Positions 1 through 9,370 are shown, counted from the first letter of the stretch. The stretch: DNA of 64,000 bases from Sinorhizobium sp. 6-70 (GCF_030124375.1 NZ_JASKLS010000002.1:511802-575801); one strand, 5' to 3'. Program-made: numbers and translations. Notes: generated by a model from the letters alone, not told the origin.

Positions 1-244
1 AATCATGGATATGTCGATGGACGGCTCGCCGATCATCGATCGGACGCCGATCGACAATCTCTATCTGAATGCCGGCTGGTGCTATGGCGGTTTCAAGGCG
101 ACCCCTGCCTCCGGGTTCTGCTTCGCGCATCTCGTCGCCCGCGGCACGCCGCAAAAGACTGCCGCCGCCTTCCGGCTCGATCGTTTCGCGCGCGGCTATC
201 TCGTCGACGAAAAGGGGCAAGGCGCCCAGCCCAACCTTCACTGA
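1..244 (+). CDS. soxB: Sarcosine oxidase subunit beta, C-terminal fragment (5' end outside window)
   Basis: This is the last 80 or so residues of the beta subunit of heterotetrameric sarcosine oxidase, the flavoprotein that oxidatively demethylates sarcosine to glycine. The visible part has the family's C-terminal stretch (SPIIDRTPIDNLYLNAGW, then GGFKATPASG), which closes the FAD-binding fold. The reading frame enters from the left edge and stops at TGA. soxD follows after 25 bases, then soxA and soxG in the usual soxBDAG order. Identification is secure from the sequence and the neighbours; the start and the FAD-binding Rossmann motif lie outside the window. Confidence 0.95.
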   Translation, partial: IMDMSMDGSPIIDRTPIDNLYLNAGWCYGGFKATPASGFCFAHLVARGTPQKTAAAFRLDRFARGYLVDEKGQGAQPNLH

Positions 245-269
245 TTTCGCGGACCAAGGAACATCCGAA

Positions 270-548
270 ATGGCAAGTCTCGTGCCCTGCCCGAATTGCG
301 GGCGAAGACCCAAGGAAGAATTCACAATCAAGGGCGCAGCCCTGTCGCGTCCTGCGGCTGGCGCGGATGCCGCCGACTGGTTCGACTACGTCTACCTGCG
401 CGATAACCCGCGCGGCGCCTATGAGGAATACTGGCACCACACTTCCGGTTGTCGCCGCTGGCTCGTTGTGAGCCGGGACACCCAGACGCATGAGGTTGCA
501 GCCTGCCGCGATGCGGCGGACGGCTCTCGCTTGGAGGAGCGTGCATGA
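270..548 (+). CDS. soxD: Sarcosine oxidase subunit delta
   Basis: A 92-residue protein of the SoxD family, the small zinc-binding subunit of heterotetrameric sarcosine oxidase. It begins with the CPNCG motif (residues 7-11). A His-His and a Cys near residues 60-65 (EYWHHTSGCRRW) complete the expected zinc site. The start at the ATG in CGAAATGGCA is preferred over longer in-frame starts because it puts the CPNCG motif at the N-terminus, as in the family. Its last four bases overlap the soxA start (ATGA), so the two are translationally coupled. Confidence 0.94.
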   Translation: MASLVPCPNCGRRPKEEFTIKGAALSRPAAGADAADWFDYVYLRDNPRGAYEEYWHHTSGCRRWLVVSRDTQTHEVAACRDAADGSRLEERA

Positions 549-3508
549 CTTCCTATCGCTTGCCGAAAGGCGGCCTCATCGATCGCCAGGCGCCACTTTC
601 CTTCACCTTCGACGGCACGCCGCTACAGGGTCTTGCGGGCGACAGCCTTGCCTCGGCCCTGCTTGCCAATGGCCAGCTGCTCGTCGGCCGCAGCTTCAAA
701 TATCACCGGCCGCGCGGCATCCTGACGGCAGGCGCGGCCGAACCGAACGCGCTGGTCACCATCGGACGCGGCGGTCGCACCGAGCCGAACACACGCGCCA
801 CCATGCAGGAGCTCTACGAGGGCCTGGAGGCGCAGAGCCAGAACCGCTGGCCATCTCTGAATTTCGACGTCGGTGCGCTGAACGGCCTCCTGTCGCCCTT
901 CCTCGGCGCGGGCTTCTACTACAAGACCTTCATGTGGCCGGCGCCACTCTGGGAGAAACTCTACGAGCCTTTCATCCGCAGGGCCGCCGGCCTCGGCAAG
1001 GCAAGCTACGAAGCCGATCCCGACGCTTACGAGAAGAGCTGGGCGCATTGCGACCTGCTCGTCATTGGCGCTGGTCCGACGGGGCTTGCCGCGGCGCTCA
1101 CCGCGGGACGTGCTGGTGCACGGGTCATTCTCGTCGACGAGGGCTCGCTGCCTGGCGGCTCGCTCTTGTTCGATACGGCGACGATAGACGGCAAGGCGGC
1201 AGCCGATTTCGCCCGCGATGCGAGCGGCGAGCTGCAGTCGATGCCCAACCTTCGGGTGATGATGCGGACGACCGCCTTCGGCTGGTACGACGGCAATGTC
1301 TTCGGCGCAGTCGAGCGCGTGCAGAAGCACGTGCGCGACCCTGTGAACCATGTGCCGGTCGAGCGGCTGTGGCGCATCGTCGCCAGGCAGGCGTTGCTTG
1401 CGACCGGCGCGGAAGAGCGACCGCTCGTTTTCGGCGGCAACGACCGGCCCGGCGTGATGATGGCGAGCGCCATGCGCGCATATCTCAACCGCTACGGCGT
1501 CGCGCCCGGCAAGGCGACTGCCATCTTCACCATGAACGACAGCGGCTATGCCCTCGCGCGCGATCTCGAGGCCGCGGGCGTCGACGTCGTTGCCATCGTC
1601 GACAGCCGGCCGTCGGCCGGCGTGGAATACCACGGCAAGGCGCGCCTGGTCCGAGAGGCGGTTGTTTGCGGCACGAAGGGCCGCAAGACGATTTCGGCGA
1701 TCGAAGTCTACCGCGACGGTCGAAAGGAAACGATTGCGATCGACGCGCTCGCCATGGCGGGCGGCGGTAGCCCGATCATCCATCTTGCCTGTCATCGCGG
1801 CGGCAAGCCCGTCTGGTCGCCGGAAAAGGCGGCGTTTCTTGCGCCCGAGGGGTTGAAAGACCTCGCCGTTGCCGGCGCTGTTGCGGCGACGACAGGCCTT
1901 GCTGCCTGCCTCGGAGAAGGGGCCGCCAAGGCTCAGGCAATTGTCAAAGATCTCGGTTTGTCCTGCCCGCCGGTTGCCATTCCGAATGTCGATGGAGACG
2001 AGGGCGCAGATCCCGGAAGGCCGCTTTGGTCGATCCCGGGCGTCAAGGGCAAGGCCTTCGTCGACTTCCAGAACGACGTGAATCTCAAGGATATCGGGCT
2101 CGCCGTGCGCGAAGGCTACAGTCATGTCGAACTTGCCAAGCGCTACACCACCAGCGGCATGGCCACCGACCAGGGCAAGCTTTCGAACGTCAACGCGATC
2201 GGGCTGATCGCCAAGGCACGCGGCGTCTCGCCGGCCGAGGTCGGGACAACAACCTTCCGCCCCTTCTATACGCCGGTATCCTTCGGTGCGCTGACCGGCG
2301 CCCATACCGGTCATCATTTCCAGCCGGTTCGCAAGTCGCCACTCCACGACTGGGCGAAGAAGCACGGCGCCGTCTTCGTGGAAACTGGTCTCTGGTATCG
2401 TTCTTCCTGGTTCCCGCGGACCGGTGAAAGGACCTGGCGGGAAAGCGTCGAGCGGGAAGTGCTGAACGTTCGAAAGAATGCCGGCCTCTGCGACGTATCG
2501 ATGCTCGGCAAAATCGAGATCTCAGGGCGCGACGCCGCTGAATTCCTGAACCGGGTTTATTGCAACGCCTTCCTCAAACTGCCCGTCGGCAGGGCGCGTT
2601 ACGGCCTGATGCTGCGCGAAGACGGGATGATCTACGACGATGGCACGACGAGCCGTCTCGAGGAGAACCGCTTTTTCATGACGACGACGACCGCCTATGC
2701 GGCCGGCGTAATGAACCACCTCGAATTCTGCGCGCAGGCACTCTGGCCGGATCTGGAGGTGCGTCTCGCGTCCATCACCGACCAGTGGGCGCAGATGGCG
2801 ATTGCCGGTCCGAAAGCACGCACGATCCTGCAGAAGGTCGTCGATGAGGATATCTCCGACGCGGCCTTCCCGTTTCTCGCGGCGAAAGAGGTTTCGCTGT
2901 TCGGCGGCGCGCTTCACGGTTGCCTCTTCCGGATTTCCTTCTCGGGCGAGCTCGCCTACGAGCTTGCGGTTCCGGCCGGCTACGGCGAAAGCGTCGCCGA
3001 TGCGTTGATGGAAGCGGGAAAGGACCACGGCATCATGCCCTACGGCGTCGAGACGCTCAGCGTGCTGCGGATCGAGAAAGGCCATGTGACGCACAACGAG
3101 ATCAACGGTACTGTCGTGCCGGCCGATCTCGGCTTCGGAAAAATGGTCTCCGCGACCAAGCCCGATTTCATCGGCAAGGCGATGCTTCAGCGCGAGGGGC
3201 TGGCCGCGCCCGATCGGCCCCAACTGGTCGGCGTCGTGCCGTTCAACCCGGAACAGTCGTTCCGCACCGGCTCGCACATCCTCGCCAAGGGAGCTGCGGC
3301 CACGCTCGAAAACGACCAGGGCTATGTGACCTCGAGTGCCTATTCGCCGCATATCGGATCGACCATCGCTTTGGCGTTGGTCAAGAACGGTCCCGACCGG
3401 CACGGCGAGGAGGTGGTCGTGTGGAACGGCCTTTATGGCGAGTCCACCCCCGCGCGTCTGTGCAACCCGGTTTTCTTCGACCCTCAGAACGAGAGGCTCC
3501 ATGTCTGA
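545..3508 (+). CDS. soxA: Sarcosine oxidase subunit alpha
   Basis: A 987-residue alpha subunit, the family's normal length. The N-terminal ~100 residues resemble a 2Fe-2S-ferredoxin-like fold. A dinucleotide-binding motif (LVIGAGPTGLAAALTAG) follows at about residues 176-192. The C-terminal ~380 residues are a GcvT-like aminomethyltransferase domain that binds tetrahydrofolate and captures the methyl group as 5,10-methylene-THF. The gene overlaps soxD by four bases and soxG by eight, so this is one tight operon. folD downstream would take up the methylene-THF. No frameshift or missing domain is visible. Confidence 0.96.
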   Translation: MTSYRLPKGGLIDRQAPLSFTFDGTPLQGLAGDSLASALLANGQLLVGRSFKYHRPRGILTAGAAEPNALVTIGRGGRTEPNTRATMQELYEGLEAQSQNRWPSLNFDVGALNGLLSPFLGAGFYYKTFMWPAPLWEKLYEPFIRRAAGLGKASYEADPDAYEKSWAHCDLLVIGAGPTGLAAALTAGRAGARVILVDEGSLPGGSLLFDTATIDGKAAADFARDASGELQSMPNLRVMMRTTAFGWYDGNVFGAVERVQKHVRDPVNHVPVERLWRIVARQALLATGAEERPLVFGGNDRPGVMMASAMRAYLNRYGVAPGKATAIFTMNDSGYALARDLEAAGVDVVAIVDSRPSAGVEYHGKARLVREAVVCGTKGRKTISAIEVYRDGRKETIAIDALAMAGGGSPIIHLACHRGGKPVWSPEKAAFLAPEGLKDLAVAGAVAATTGLAACLGEGAAKAQAIVKDLGLSCPPVAIPNVDGDEGADPGRPLWSIPGVKGKAFVDFQNDVNLKDIGLAVREGYSHVELAKRYTTSGMATDQGKLSNVNAIGLIAKARGVSPAEVGTTTFRPFYTPVSFGALTGAHTGHHFQPVRKSPLHDWAKKHGAVFVETGLWYRSSWFPRTGERTWRESVEREVLNVRKNAGLCDVSMLGKIEISGRDAAEFLNRVYCNAFLKLPVGRARYGLMLREDGMIYDDGTTSRLEENRFFMTTTTAYAAGVMNHLEFCAQALWPDLEVRLASITDQWAQMAIAGPKARTILQKVVDEDISDAAFPFLAAKEVSLFGGALHGCLFRISFSGELAYELAVPAGYGESVADALMEAGKDHGIMPYGVETLSVLRIEKGHVTHNEINGTVVPADLGFGKMVSATKPDFIGKAMLQREGLAAPDRPQLVGVVPFNPEQSFRTGSHILAKGAAATLENDQGYVTSSAYSPHIGSTIALALVKNGPDRHGEEVVVWNGLYGESTPARLCNPVFFDPQNERLHV

Positions 3509-4034
3509 ATTCCGCCCGACCCATCGCCCGGCGCTTGGCACCAAGCAGACGGTTTCTTCTGCCGCTCTCAGGCTCTCGCCACTGCCGGAAGGCACAATCA
3601 TCCATGTGCTCGCCCAGCCGGGAGAACAGGATGTCGTGTCCTTCCTCGGCAGATTTACCAAATCGCCTGCGCATGCCGTGCGCCCGGTTTCGCCCGGGCA
3701 GTGGTTCATCGTTCATGATGAGCCAATGCCCCACCAGGAGATGAAGAGCCTCTTTGCCACTCTCGAACCGCGCGCCACCGGCGTCGATCAGAGCCACGGC
3801 CGCGTACGCATCCGGATCGAGGGAAAGATGGCCTCCCGTGCGCTTTCAAAAGGCACCGCAATCGACCTTGACCCATCCGTATTCCCGATCGGGCAATCCG
3901 CGGTGACGCTGATCGGCCATATCGCAGCCCACATCACCCGCGTCGGCTCCGAAGCCTTCGAAATCATCGTGCTGCGCGGCTTTGCCGAAAGCCTCTGGGA
4001 CGATCTCGCCCGCATGAGCCTGGAATTCAGTTGA
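3501..4034 (+). CDS. soxG: Sarcosine oxidase subunit gamma
   Basis: A 177-residue SoxG-family protein that packs against the alpha subunit of heterotetrameric sarcosine oxidase. The start was chosen at the ATG just after GAGAGGCTCC, a good ribosome-binding site inside the soxA 3' end; an in-frame ATG 165 bases upstream lies deep in soxA. The C-terminal part (SVFPIGQSAVTLIGHIAAH, ending in ESLWDDLARMSLEF) is typical of the family. The gene sits between soxA (8-base overlap) and folD (27-base gap). Confidence 0.93.
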   Translation: MSEFRPTHRPALGTKQTVSSAALRLSPLPEGTIIHVLAQPGEQDVVSFLGRFTKSPAHAVRPVSPGQWFIVHDEPMPHQEMKSLFATLEPRATGVDQSHGRVRIRIEGKMASRALSKGTAIDLDPSVFPIGQSAVTLIGHIAAHITRVGSEAFEIIVLRGFAESLWDDLARMSLEFS

Positions 4035-4061
4035 ACCCAAACATCCTGTCCAAGAGCGAAC

Positions 4062-4982
4062 ATGACGACGATCATCGACGGTAAAGCCGTTGCCGCTACC
4101 ATCATCGACGCGATAAAAGATGCAAATGCCGAGCTACAGGCGCAGACCGGCAAGAAAACCGGGCTTGCGGTCATTATCGTTGGCGACGATCCCGCAAGTC
4201 ATGCCTATGTGGGCGCAAAAGGCCGCATGGCCAAGGAGTGCGGTTTCTTTTCGCTCCAGTACACGCTACCGCAAGAGACGACGCAGCATGAGCTTGCGGC
4301 ATTGGTGGATGAACTGAACGGCGATGACAGCATCCATGGAATTCTCGTGCAACTGCCTTTGCCGCAACATCTCGATGCAGAAGCCATCATTCAGTCGATC
4401 CTGCCTGAAAAGGACGTTGACGGCCTGCATGTTGCCAATGCCGGAAAGCTGGCAACCGGCGACCTGAAGAGCGGGTTGATGTCCTGCACGCCCGCAGGCG
4501 CGATGGTATTCGTGCGGAACACGCATGGCAGTGACCTCTCCGGCCTGAATGCGCTGGTCATTGGTCGTTCCAATCTCTTCGGCAAGCCGATGGCGCAATT
4601 GCTGCTGAATGCCAATGCGACCGTGACGATCGCCCATTCGCGCACGAGTGATCTACCCGCGGCCTGCCGGAATGCCGATATCTTGGTCGCGGCGGTTGGC
4701 AGGCCCGAAATGGTCAAGGCGAACTGGGTGAAGCCGGGAGCGACAATCATCGATGTCGGGATCAACCGGGTTCCCGCACCGGAGAACGGCGAGAAGAAGA
4801 CGAAGTTGGTCGGAGACGTCGCGTTCGCGGAATGCGCACCGATCGCGTCCGTCATTACGCCCGTTCCGGGTGGCGTAGGACCGATGACCATCTCCATGTT
4901 GATGGCCAACAGCGTGATCGCCGCTCACAGAGCGATGGGCTCCAAGGTCTCCGAGAAGCTTACGACACTGATATTCGCTTGA
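4062..4982 (+). CDS. folD: Bifunctional methylene-THF dehydrogenase / methenyl-THF cyclohydrolase
   Basis: A 306-residue FolD, the NADP-dependent enzyme that interconverts 5,10-methylene-THF and 10-formyl-THF in the cytoplasm. Visible landmarks are the catalytic Tyr49/Lys53 ([16 protein letters not shown]), the DVDGLH substrate loop, the [12 protein letters not shown] nucleotide-binding turn and the C-terminal [10 protein letters not shown] signature. It lies 27 bases after soxG on the same strand, so in this operon its likely job is to process the one-carbon units released by sarcosine oxidase. A second housekeeping folD elsewhere in the genome is likely but cannot be seen here. Confidence 0.96.
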   Translation: MTTIIDGKAVAATIIDAIKDANAELQAQTGKKTGLAVIIVGDDPASHAYVGAKGRMAKECGFFSLQYTLPQETTQHELAALVDELNGDDSIHGILVQLPLPQHLDAEAIIQSILPEKDVDGLHVANAGKLATGDLKSGLMSCTPAGAMVFVRNTHGSDLSGLNALVIGRSNLFGKPMAQLLLNANATVTIAHSRTSDLPAACRNADILVAAVGRPEMVKANWVKPGATIIDVGINRVPAPENGEKKTKLVGDVAFAECAPIASVITPVPGGVGPMTISMLMANSVIAAHRAMGSKVSEKLTTLIFA

Positions 4983-4989
4983 GGACTGG

Positions 4990-5087
4990 CGTCCGGAAAA
5001 CAGCCTCGCCTCGCGCGCATAATAGTCGACGGCCGCTTCGACATCACTACAGGCCAGTTCCCTGGGAGCAATCGCTTTGTTCTTCAC
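4990..5087 (-). pseudogene. parE: Truncated ParE-type toxin remnant
   Basis: From a GTG at the right end, the frame reads like the N-terminus of a ParE/RelE plasmid-stabilisation toxin (APRELACSDVEAAVDYYARE). After about 27 residues the similarity ends and the frame runs on as non-homologous sequence into the antisense of folD. The GTG overlaps the stop codon of the antitoxin fragment by four bases (GTGA), the normal parDE arrangement. A full ParE toxin is about 95-100 residues, so this copy cannot be functional. The truncation point sits just after the folD stop codon. Confidence 0.7.
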
Positions 5088-5418
5088 TTGCTCTGTCGAC
5101 CACCAACTCGATCGCGCAGACTGGTGAAATATTCCGCGTCGACCGGATCGGTCGGTGCGGACGAAGCTCCGTCAAGCAATAGAGCAATTCCAGGAAAAGT
5201 GTGTAACGTTTTCCGTCCGGAATTGCGCAGTTTCAGAGAGTTAGATCAGTTCAGTGTTTCAATGAAACAATGAACTGATCTAGCCGATGTAACGCGAGAC
5301 AGTCCTGATCTCGACGTATCAATTCCCGGATATACTCGCTGCTCGTCCCATAGCCCCTTCCGGCGACTTGCTCATCGACGAAGCTCTTAAGATGGTCCGG
5401 CAGAGAAATGAATCTTCG
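5084..5418 (-). pseudogene. parD: ParD-type antitoxin gene split by an inserted palindromic element
   Basis: Two pieces of one ParD antitoxin flank the element at 5182-5280. The N-terminal piece (5283-5418) reads SLPDHLKSFVDEQVAGRG and then SEYIRELIRRDQD, the ribbon-helix-helix region. The C-terminal piece (5084-5181) reads LLLDGASSAPTDPVDAEY and then FTSLRDRVGG before its stop. Removing the element plus one TA rejoins the pieces in frame. No start codon precedes the N-terminal piece, because an in-frame TAG lies directly upstream, so it is degenerate there too. The pair is dead, probably a relic of an earlier plasmid addiction module. Confidence 0.75.
5182..5280. repeat. 99-bp palindromic element, copy 1, flanked by TA
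   Basis: The element starts GAGCAATTCCAGG and contains two inverted repeats: GCAATTCC paired with GGAATTGC on the left, and GATCAGTTCA paired with TGAACTGATC on the right. A TA dinucleotide stands at each end (5180-5181 and 5281-5282), consistent with a TA target duplication. A second copy with about 90 percent identity lies at 9370-9469. It has no coding capacity, so it is a non-autonomous, MITE-like repeat. I recall related repeats as frequent in Rhizobiales genomes. Confidence 0.85.
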
Positions 5419-5569
5419 CTAATCGGGCAGGCAATCACATAGGCCGTACCGTCCTAACTCATTCGTGAACGCACCCACCCGGATCATTCCGTCGGTTCGA
5501 TCGTTCCGCCCTCTGTGGCTTATCGATAGTCGCGTCGCTCTGGACCGTCATCAAAACAGGGAGCTGGAC

Positions 5570-6205
5570 ATGCAAACTCCTGGCGCACTCGACATCTCGC
5601 GGCGCGACCTGCTGGTCGCTTCGGCCGCCACCGTCACCGTGGCGGGCGCAGGATCGCTCGCTCACGCCAAGACCAATACCTCCGCAGCGCCTGCGGGCAC
5701 GAAAGTTTCCTTCACGGTAAACGGCGAGCGCCGCGAGCTCGAGCTCGACAATCGCACGACGCTTCTCGACGCACTCCGCGAGCATCTGCATCTGACGGGC
5801 ACGAAGAAGGGATGCGACCACGGCCAGTGCGGAGCCTGCACGGTCCTCGTCGACGGCCGCCGGGTAAACGCCTGCCTGACGCTCGCCGTGATGCATGATG
5901 GAGACGAGATCACCACGATCGAAGGATTGGGACAGCCGGACAACCTTCACCCGATGCAGGCTGCATTCGTCAAGCACGATGGATTCCAGTGCGGCTTTTG
6001 TACCCCTGGTCAAATCTGCTCCTCCGTCGCCATGCTCGATGAGATCAAGGCTAACATTCCGAGCCATGTGACCGCCGATTTGACGGCGCCGTCCGAAATC
6101 ACGCCCGCCGAAATCCGTGAGCGCATGAGCGGCAATATCTGTCGTTGCGGCGCCTACTCGAACATCGTCGAAGCGATCACCGAAGTCGCGGGGAGGAAGG
6201 CATGA
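5570..6205 (+). CDS. paoA: Periplasmic aldehyde oxidoreductase, 2Fe-2S subunit (PaoA-like)
   Basis: A 211-residue iron-sulfur subunit of the xanthine-oxidase family. It starts with a Tat signal ([17 protein letters not shown], residues 10-26). A plant-type 2Fe-2S motif follows (C82, C87, C90 and C102), then a second cluster motif (CGFCTPGQ and NICRCGAY). The ATG at 5570 was chosen because it sits after ACAGGGAG and puts the twin-arginine near the N-terminus. The TGA overlaps the next gene's ATG. By analogy with Escherichia coli PaoABC, the complex is exported folded and oxidises aldehydes in the periplasm, with PaoA passing electrons on. The substrate is not known. Confidence 0.92.
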   Translation: MQTPGALDISRRDLLVASAATVTVAGAGSLAHAKTNTSAAPAGTKVSFTVNGERRELELDNRTTLLDALREHLHLTGTKKGCDHGQCGACTVLVDGRRVNACLTLAVMHDGDEITTIEGLGQPDNLHPMQAAFVKHDGFQCGFCTPGQICSSVAMLDEIKANIPSHVTADLTAPSEITPAEIRERMSGNICRCGAYSNIVEAITEVAGRKA

Positions 6206-7152
6206 GAGCGTTCAGTTACCAGCGCGCCTCGTCGATCGAGGAGGCGGCGAAGGCCGCGGTCGGCACAGAGGGCGCGAAATTCATCGCCGGCGGCACGAAT
6301 CTCCTCGATCTGATGAAGCTCGAGATCGAGACCCCGACCCATCTGATCGACGTCAACGGGTTGGGGCTGGACAGGGTCGAACCGACGCCGGAAGGTGGCC
6401 TCAGGATCGGCGCCCTCGTCCGCAATACCGACCTTGCCGCCGACGAACGGATCCGCCGCGATTACGCCCTGTTGTCGCGAGCTCTCCTTGCCGGAGCGTC
6501 AGCACAATTGCGAAACAGGGCGACGACCGCCGGCAATCTGCTTCAGCGCACGCGCTGTCCCTATTTTTACGACACCAACCAGCCCTGCAACAAAAGGCAG
6601 CCCGGCAGCGGCTGCGCGGCGCTCGCCGGCTTCAGCCGCCAGCTTGCGGTGGTTGGGGTCAGCGATGCCTGCATCGCCAGCCACCCGAGCGACATGGCGG
6701 TCGCGATGCGCGTGCTCGACGCCGCGGTCGAGACGGTTCGAGCCGATGGTACGAGGCGCAGCATTCCGATTGCGGAGCTCCATCGCTTGCCCGGCGACAC
6801 GCCGCATATCGAGCATGTCCTCGAGCGGAGCGAGCTGATCACGGCGGTCGTCCTGCCTAAGCCGCTTGGTGGCAAGCAGATCTATCGCAAAGTTCGCGAC
6901 CGCGCGTCCTACGCCTTTGCGCTCGTCTCCATCGGTGCCGTCGTGCAGCCGGATGGAACGGGCCGCGTTGCGATAGGCGGCATCGCTCCCAAGCCGTGGC
7001 GTGAGGAGGCGGTCGACAACGAGCTTGCGAACGGAGCAAAGGCGGCAGCCGCCAAGCTTCTCGCGAATGCCCGCCCGACGGAACAGAACGCTTTCAAGCT
7101 CACACTCGTCGAACGCACGCTGAGTGCGGTTCTTGCCGAAGCGAGGGGATGA
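6202..7152 (+). CDS. paoB: Aldehyde oxidoreductase, FAD subunit (PaoB-like)
   Basis: A 316-residue FAD-binding subunit of the molybdopterin dehydrogenase family. The FAD-contact segments are visible: [15 protein letters not shown] near residues 31-45 and [16 protein letters not shown] near residue 110. After the second segment comes a Cys-rich insertion (CPYFYD, QPCNKR, GSGCAA) matching the extra 4Fe-4S cluster known in the E. coli PaoB branch. The start overlaps the paoA stop (ATGA). It carries no export signal, so it presumably leaves the cell as a complex with PaoA. Enzymes lacking this cluster are the main alternative in the family, and the cysteines argue against them. Confidence 0.92.
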   Translation: MRAFSYQRASSIEEAAKAAVGTEGAKFIAGGTNLLDLMKLEIETPTHLIDVNGLGLDRVEPTPEGGLRIGALVRNTDLAADERIRRDYALLSRALLAGASAQLRNRATTAGNLLQRTRCPYFYDTNQPCNKRQPGSGCAALAGFSRQLAVVGVSDACIASHPSDMAVAMRVLDAAVETVRADGTRRSIPIAELHRLPGDTPHIEHVLERSELITAVVLPKPLGGKQIYRKVRDRASYAFALVSIGAVVQPDGTGRVAIGGIAPKPWREEAVDNELANGAKAAAAKLLANARPTEQNAFKLTLVERTLSAVLAEARG

Positions 7153-7156
7153 GGAA

Positions 7157-9358
7157 ATGAGATTTGACAAACCAGCAACGACGAATCCGATTGACCAACT
7201 CAAGGTCGTCGGCCAGCCGATCCATCGCGTCGACGGTCCGCTCAAGACCACCGGCCGGGCGGTCTATGCCTACGAATGGCACGATCCGAATAACCGCTAT
7301 GCCTACGGCTATGTCGTCGGCTCGGCGATCGCCAAGGGCAGGATCAAGTCAATCGATGTTACCGCCGCAAGACGCGCGCCCGGCGTGATTGCGGTCGTCA
7401 CGTCCGACGGCGTGGGAGAATTGAAGAAGGGCAAGTACAATACCGCCAAGCTCTTCGGCGGCAGGGAAATCCAGCATTATCATCAGGCGATTGCGGTCGT
7501 GGTGGCGGAAACATTCGAAGAGGCCCGCGCGGCCGCCGCGCTCGTCAAGGTTGACTATATCGAGGAAAAGGGCGCCTTCGACCTGGCGGCGGCGAAGGAC
7601 ACTGCCGTCAAACCGGAGGAAGGCGGGTCGGATTCCGCGGCAGGCGACTTCGATGCCGCCTTCGAGACAGCGCCCGTCAAGCTCGATCAAGTCTACACCA
7701 CCCCGGACCAGTCGCATGCAATGATGGAGCCGCATGCCTCCATCGCCGCCTGGAACGGCGAAGAACTGACGGTCTGGACGTCGAGCCAGATGATCGACTG
7801 GTGGCGGACAGACCTCGCAACGACCCTCGGGATCGACAAAGCGAAGGTCCATGTCATGTCGCCGTTTGTTGGCGGAGGCTTCGGAGCCAAGCTGTTCCTG
7901 CGCGCAGACGCGGTGCTCGCGGCGCTTGCCGCGCGCGAAGCCAAGCGCCCGGTGAAAGTCGCCCTCCCTCGTCCGTTTCTGATGAACAACACCACGCATC
8001 GCCCGGCGACGATCCAGAGGATCCGCATCGGCGCCGAGCGTGACGGCAGGATCACCGCGATCGCGCATGAAAGCTGGTCCGGGGACCTTCCGGGCGGTGG
8101 GCCCGAAGTGGCGGTCCAGCAGACGCGTCTGCTTTATGCCGGTGAAAACCGGATGACCGCCATGCGGCTAGCCACGCTCGACCTTCCGGAAGGAAACGCC
8201 ATGCGTGCTCCCGGCGAAGCGCCGGGCATGATGGCGCTGGAGATCGCGATCGACGAGATGGCCGAGCGGCTCGGGCATGACCCCGTTGAGTTCCGGATCG
8301 TCAACGACACACAGGTCGACCCCGAAAACCCCGAGAGGCCCTTCTCGCACCGCAATCTCGTCGCGTGCCTCCGAACAGGCGCGGAGCGCTTCGGGTGGCA
8401 AGACCGAAGCAAGCAACCTGGAGGCAGGCGCGAAGGCAATTGGCTGGTCGGCATGGGAGTCGCCTCGGCGTTCCGCAACAATCTACTGGTGCCCTCTGGA
8501 GCCCGCGTCCGCCTCGATCGCGAGGGCATCGTCACGGTGGAAACCGATATGACGGACATCGGCACGGGCAGTTACACGATCATTGCCCAGACTGCTGCGG
8601 AAATGCTCGGCGTACCGATCGACAAGGTCGCCGTCAGGCTGGGCGACTCGCGCTTCCCCGTTTCATCGGGCTCGGGCGGGCAGTTCGGAGGAAACTGCTC
8701 CACGGCAGGCGTTTACGCCGCCTGCATCAAGCTGCGTGAGGCTGTGGCGCAGAGGCTCGGCTTCAACAATGCCGAGGGTCTCGTCTTCGCCCGTGGCGAA
8801 GTGCGGGCCGGCGAGCGCAGCATGTCGCTCGCGCAGGCTGCAAGCGATGAGGTGCTCGTGGCCGAGGACCGCATCGAGTTCGGCAAGCTCGCCGAGACCC
8901 ATCAACAGTCCACCTTCGGCGCGCATTTCGTCGAGGTCGGCGTCGATGTGGCGACGGGCGAGACACGAATACGGCGGATGCTGGCTGTGTGCGCCGCGGG
9001 CCGCATCCTCAATCCGATCACCGCACGCAGTCAGGTGATCGGCGCGATGACGATGGGGGTCGGTGCCGCGCTGTCCGAGGAGCTCGTCGTGGACAAGGAA
9101 CGCGGCTTCTTCGTCAACCACGACCTCGCCGCCTACGAGGTGCCGGTGCATGCCGACGTTCCGCATCAGGAAGTCGCCTTCCTGGACGAAACCGATCCGA
9201 TATCGTCGCCGATGAAGGCCAAGGGCATCGCCGAGCTTGGTCTATGCGGCGTCGCGGCGGCTGCCGCCAATGCCATCTATAACGCAACCGGCATCCGCGT
9301 GCGCGACTATCCGATCACGCTCGACAAGCTTATCAAAGGACTTCCGGAACTCAGCTAG
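7157..9358 (+). CDS. paoC: Aldehyde oxidoreductase, molybdenum-binding subunit (PaoC-like)
   Basis: A 733-residue large subunit of the xanthine-oxidase family. It has the N-terminal a/b hammerhead domain (GQPIHRVDGPLKTTGRAVY) and the molybdopterin-binding domains, including MSPFVGGGFGAK, the AMRAPGEAPG loop and the C-terminal GIAELGLCG segment, where the catalytic Glu of the family is expected in the KGIAE stretch. The ATG at 7157 follows GAGGAA and leaves four bases after paoB. It is probably the molybdopterin-cytosine-dinucleotide subunit of a periplasmic aldehyde oxidase. The maturation chaperone gene paoD, which normally follows, is absent from this position. Confidence 0.93.
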   Translation: MRFDKPATTNPIDQLKVVGQPIHRVDGPLKTTGRAVYAYEWHDPNNRYAYGYVVGSAIAKGRIKSIDVTAARRAPGVIAVVTSDGVGELKKGKYNTAKLFGGREIQHYHQAIAVVVAETFEEARAAAALVKVDYIEEKGAFDLAAAKDTAVKPEEGGSDSAAGDFDAAFETAPVKLDQVYTTPDQSHAMMEPHASIAAWNGEELTVWTSSQMIDWWRTDLATTLGIDKAKVHVMSPFVGGGFGAKLFLRADAVLAALAAREAKRPVKVALPRPFLMNNTTHRPATIQRIRIGAERDGRITAIAHESWSGDLPGGGPEVAVQQTRLLYAGENRMTAMRLATLDLPEGNAMRAPGEAPGMMALEIAIDEMAERLGHDPVEFRIVNDTQVDPENPERPFSHRNLVACLRTGAERFGWQDRSKQPGGRREGNWLVGMGVASAFRNNLLVPSGARVRLDREGIVTVETDMTDIGTGSYTIIAQTAAEMLGVPIDKVAVRLGDSRFPVSSGSGGQFGGNCSTAGVYAACIKLREAVAQRLGFNNAEGLVFARGEVRAGERSMSLAQAASDEVLVAEDRIEFGKLAETHQQSTFGAHFVEVGVDVATGETRIRRMLAVCAAGRILNPITARSQVIGAMTMGVGAALSEELVVDKERGFFVNHDLAAYEVPVHADVPHQEVAFLDETDPISSPMKAKGIAELGLCGVAAAAANAIYNATGIRVRDYPITLDKLIKGLPELS

Positions 9359-9370
9359 CGCCTGCGCTAG
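9355..9370. other. Short inverted repeat over the paoC stop codon
   Basis: CTAGCGC and GCGCTAG form a perfect seven-base stem with a two-base loop, covering the paoC stop codon and running into the repeat element that begins at 9370. There is no U-run, so it is not a standard intrinsic terminator. It may simply help end the operon together with the adjacent palindromic element. Confidence 0.4.

Noticed and set aside
623..2365. A 580-codon open frame antisense to soxA
   Set aside because: It is a high-GC shadow of the real soxA frame; its translation shows no family motif and no ribosome site, while soxA is unmistakable.
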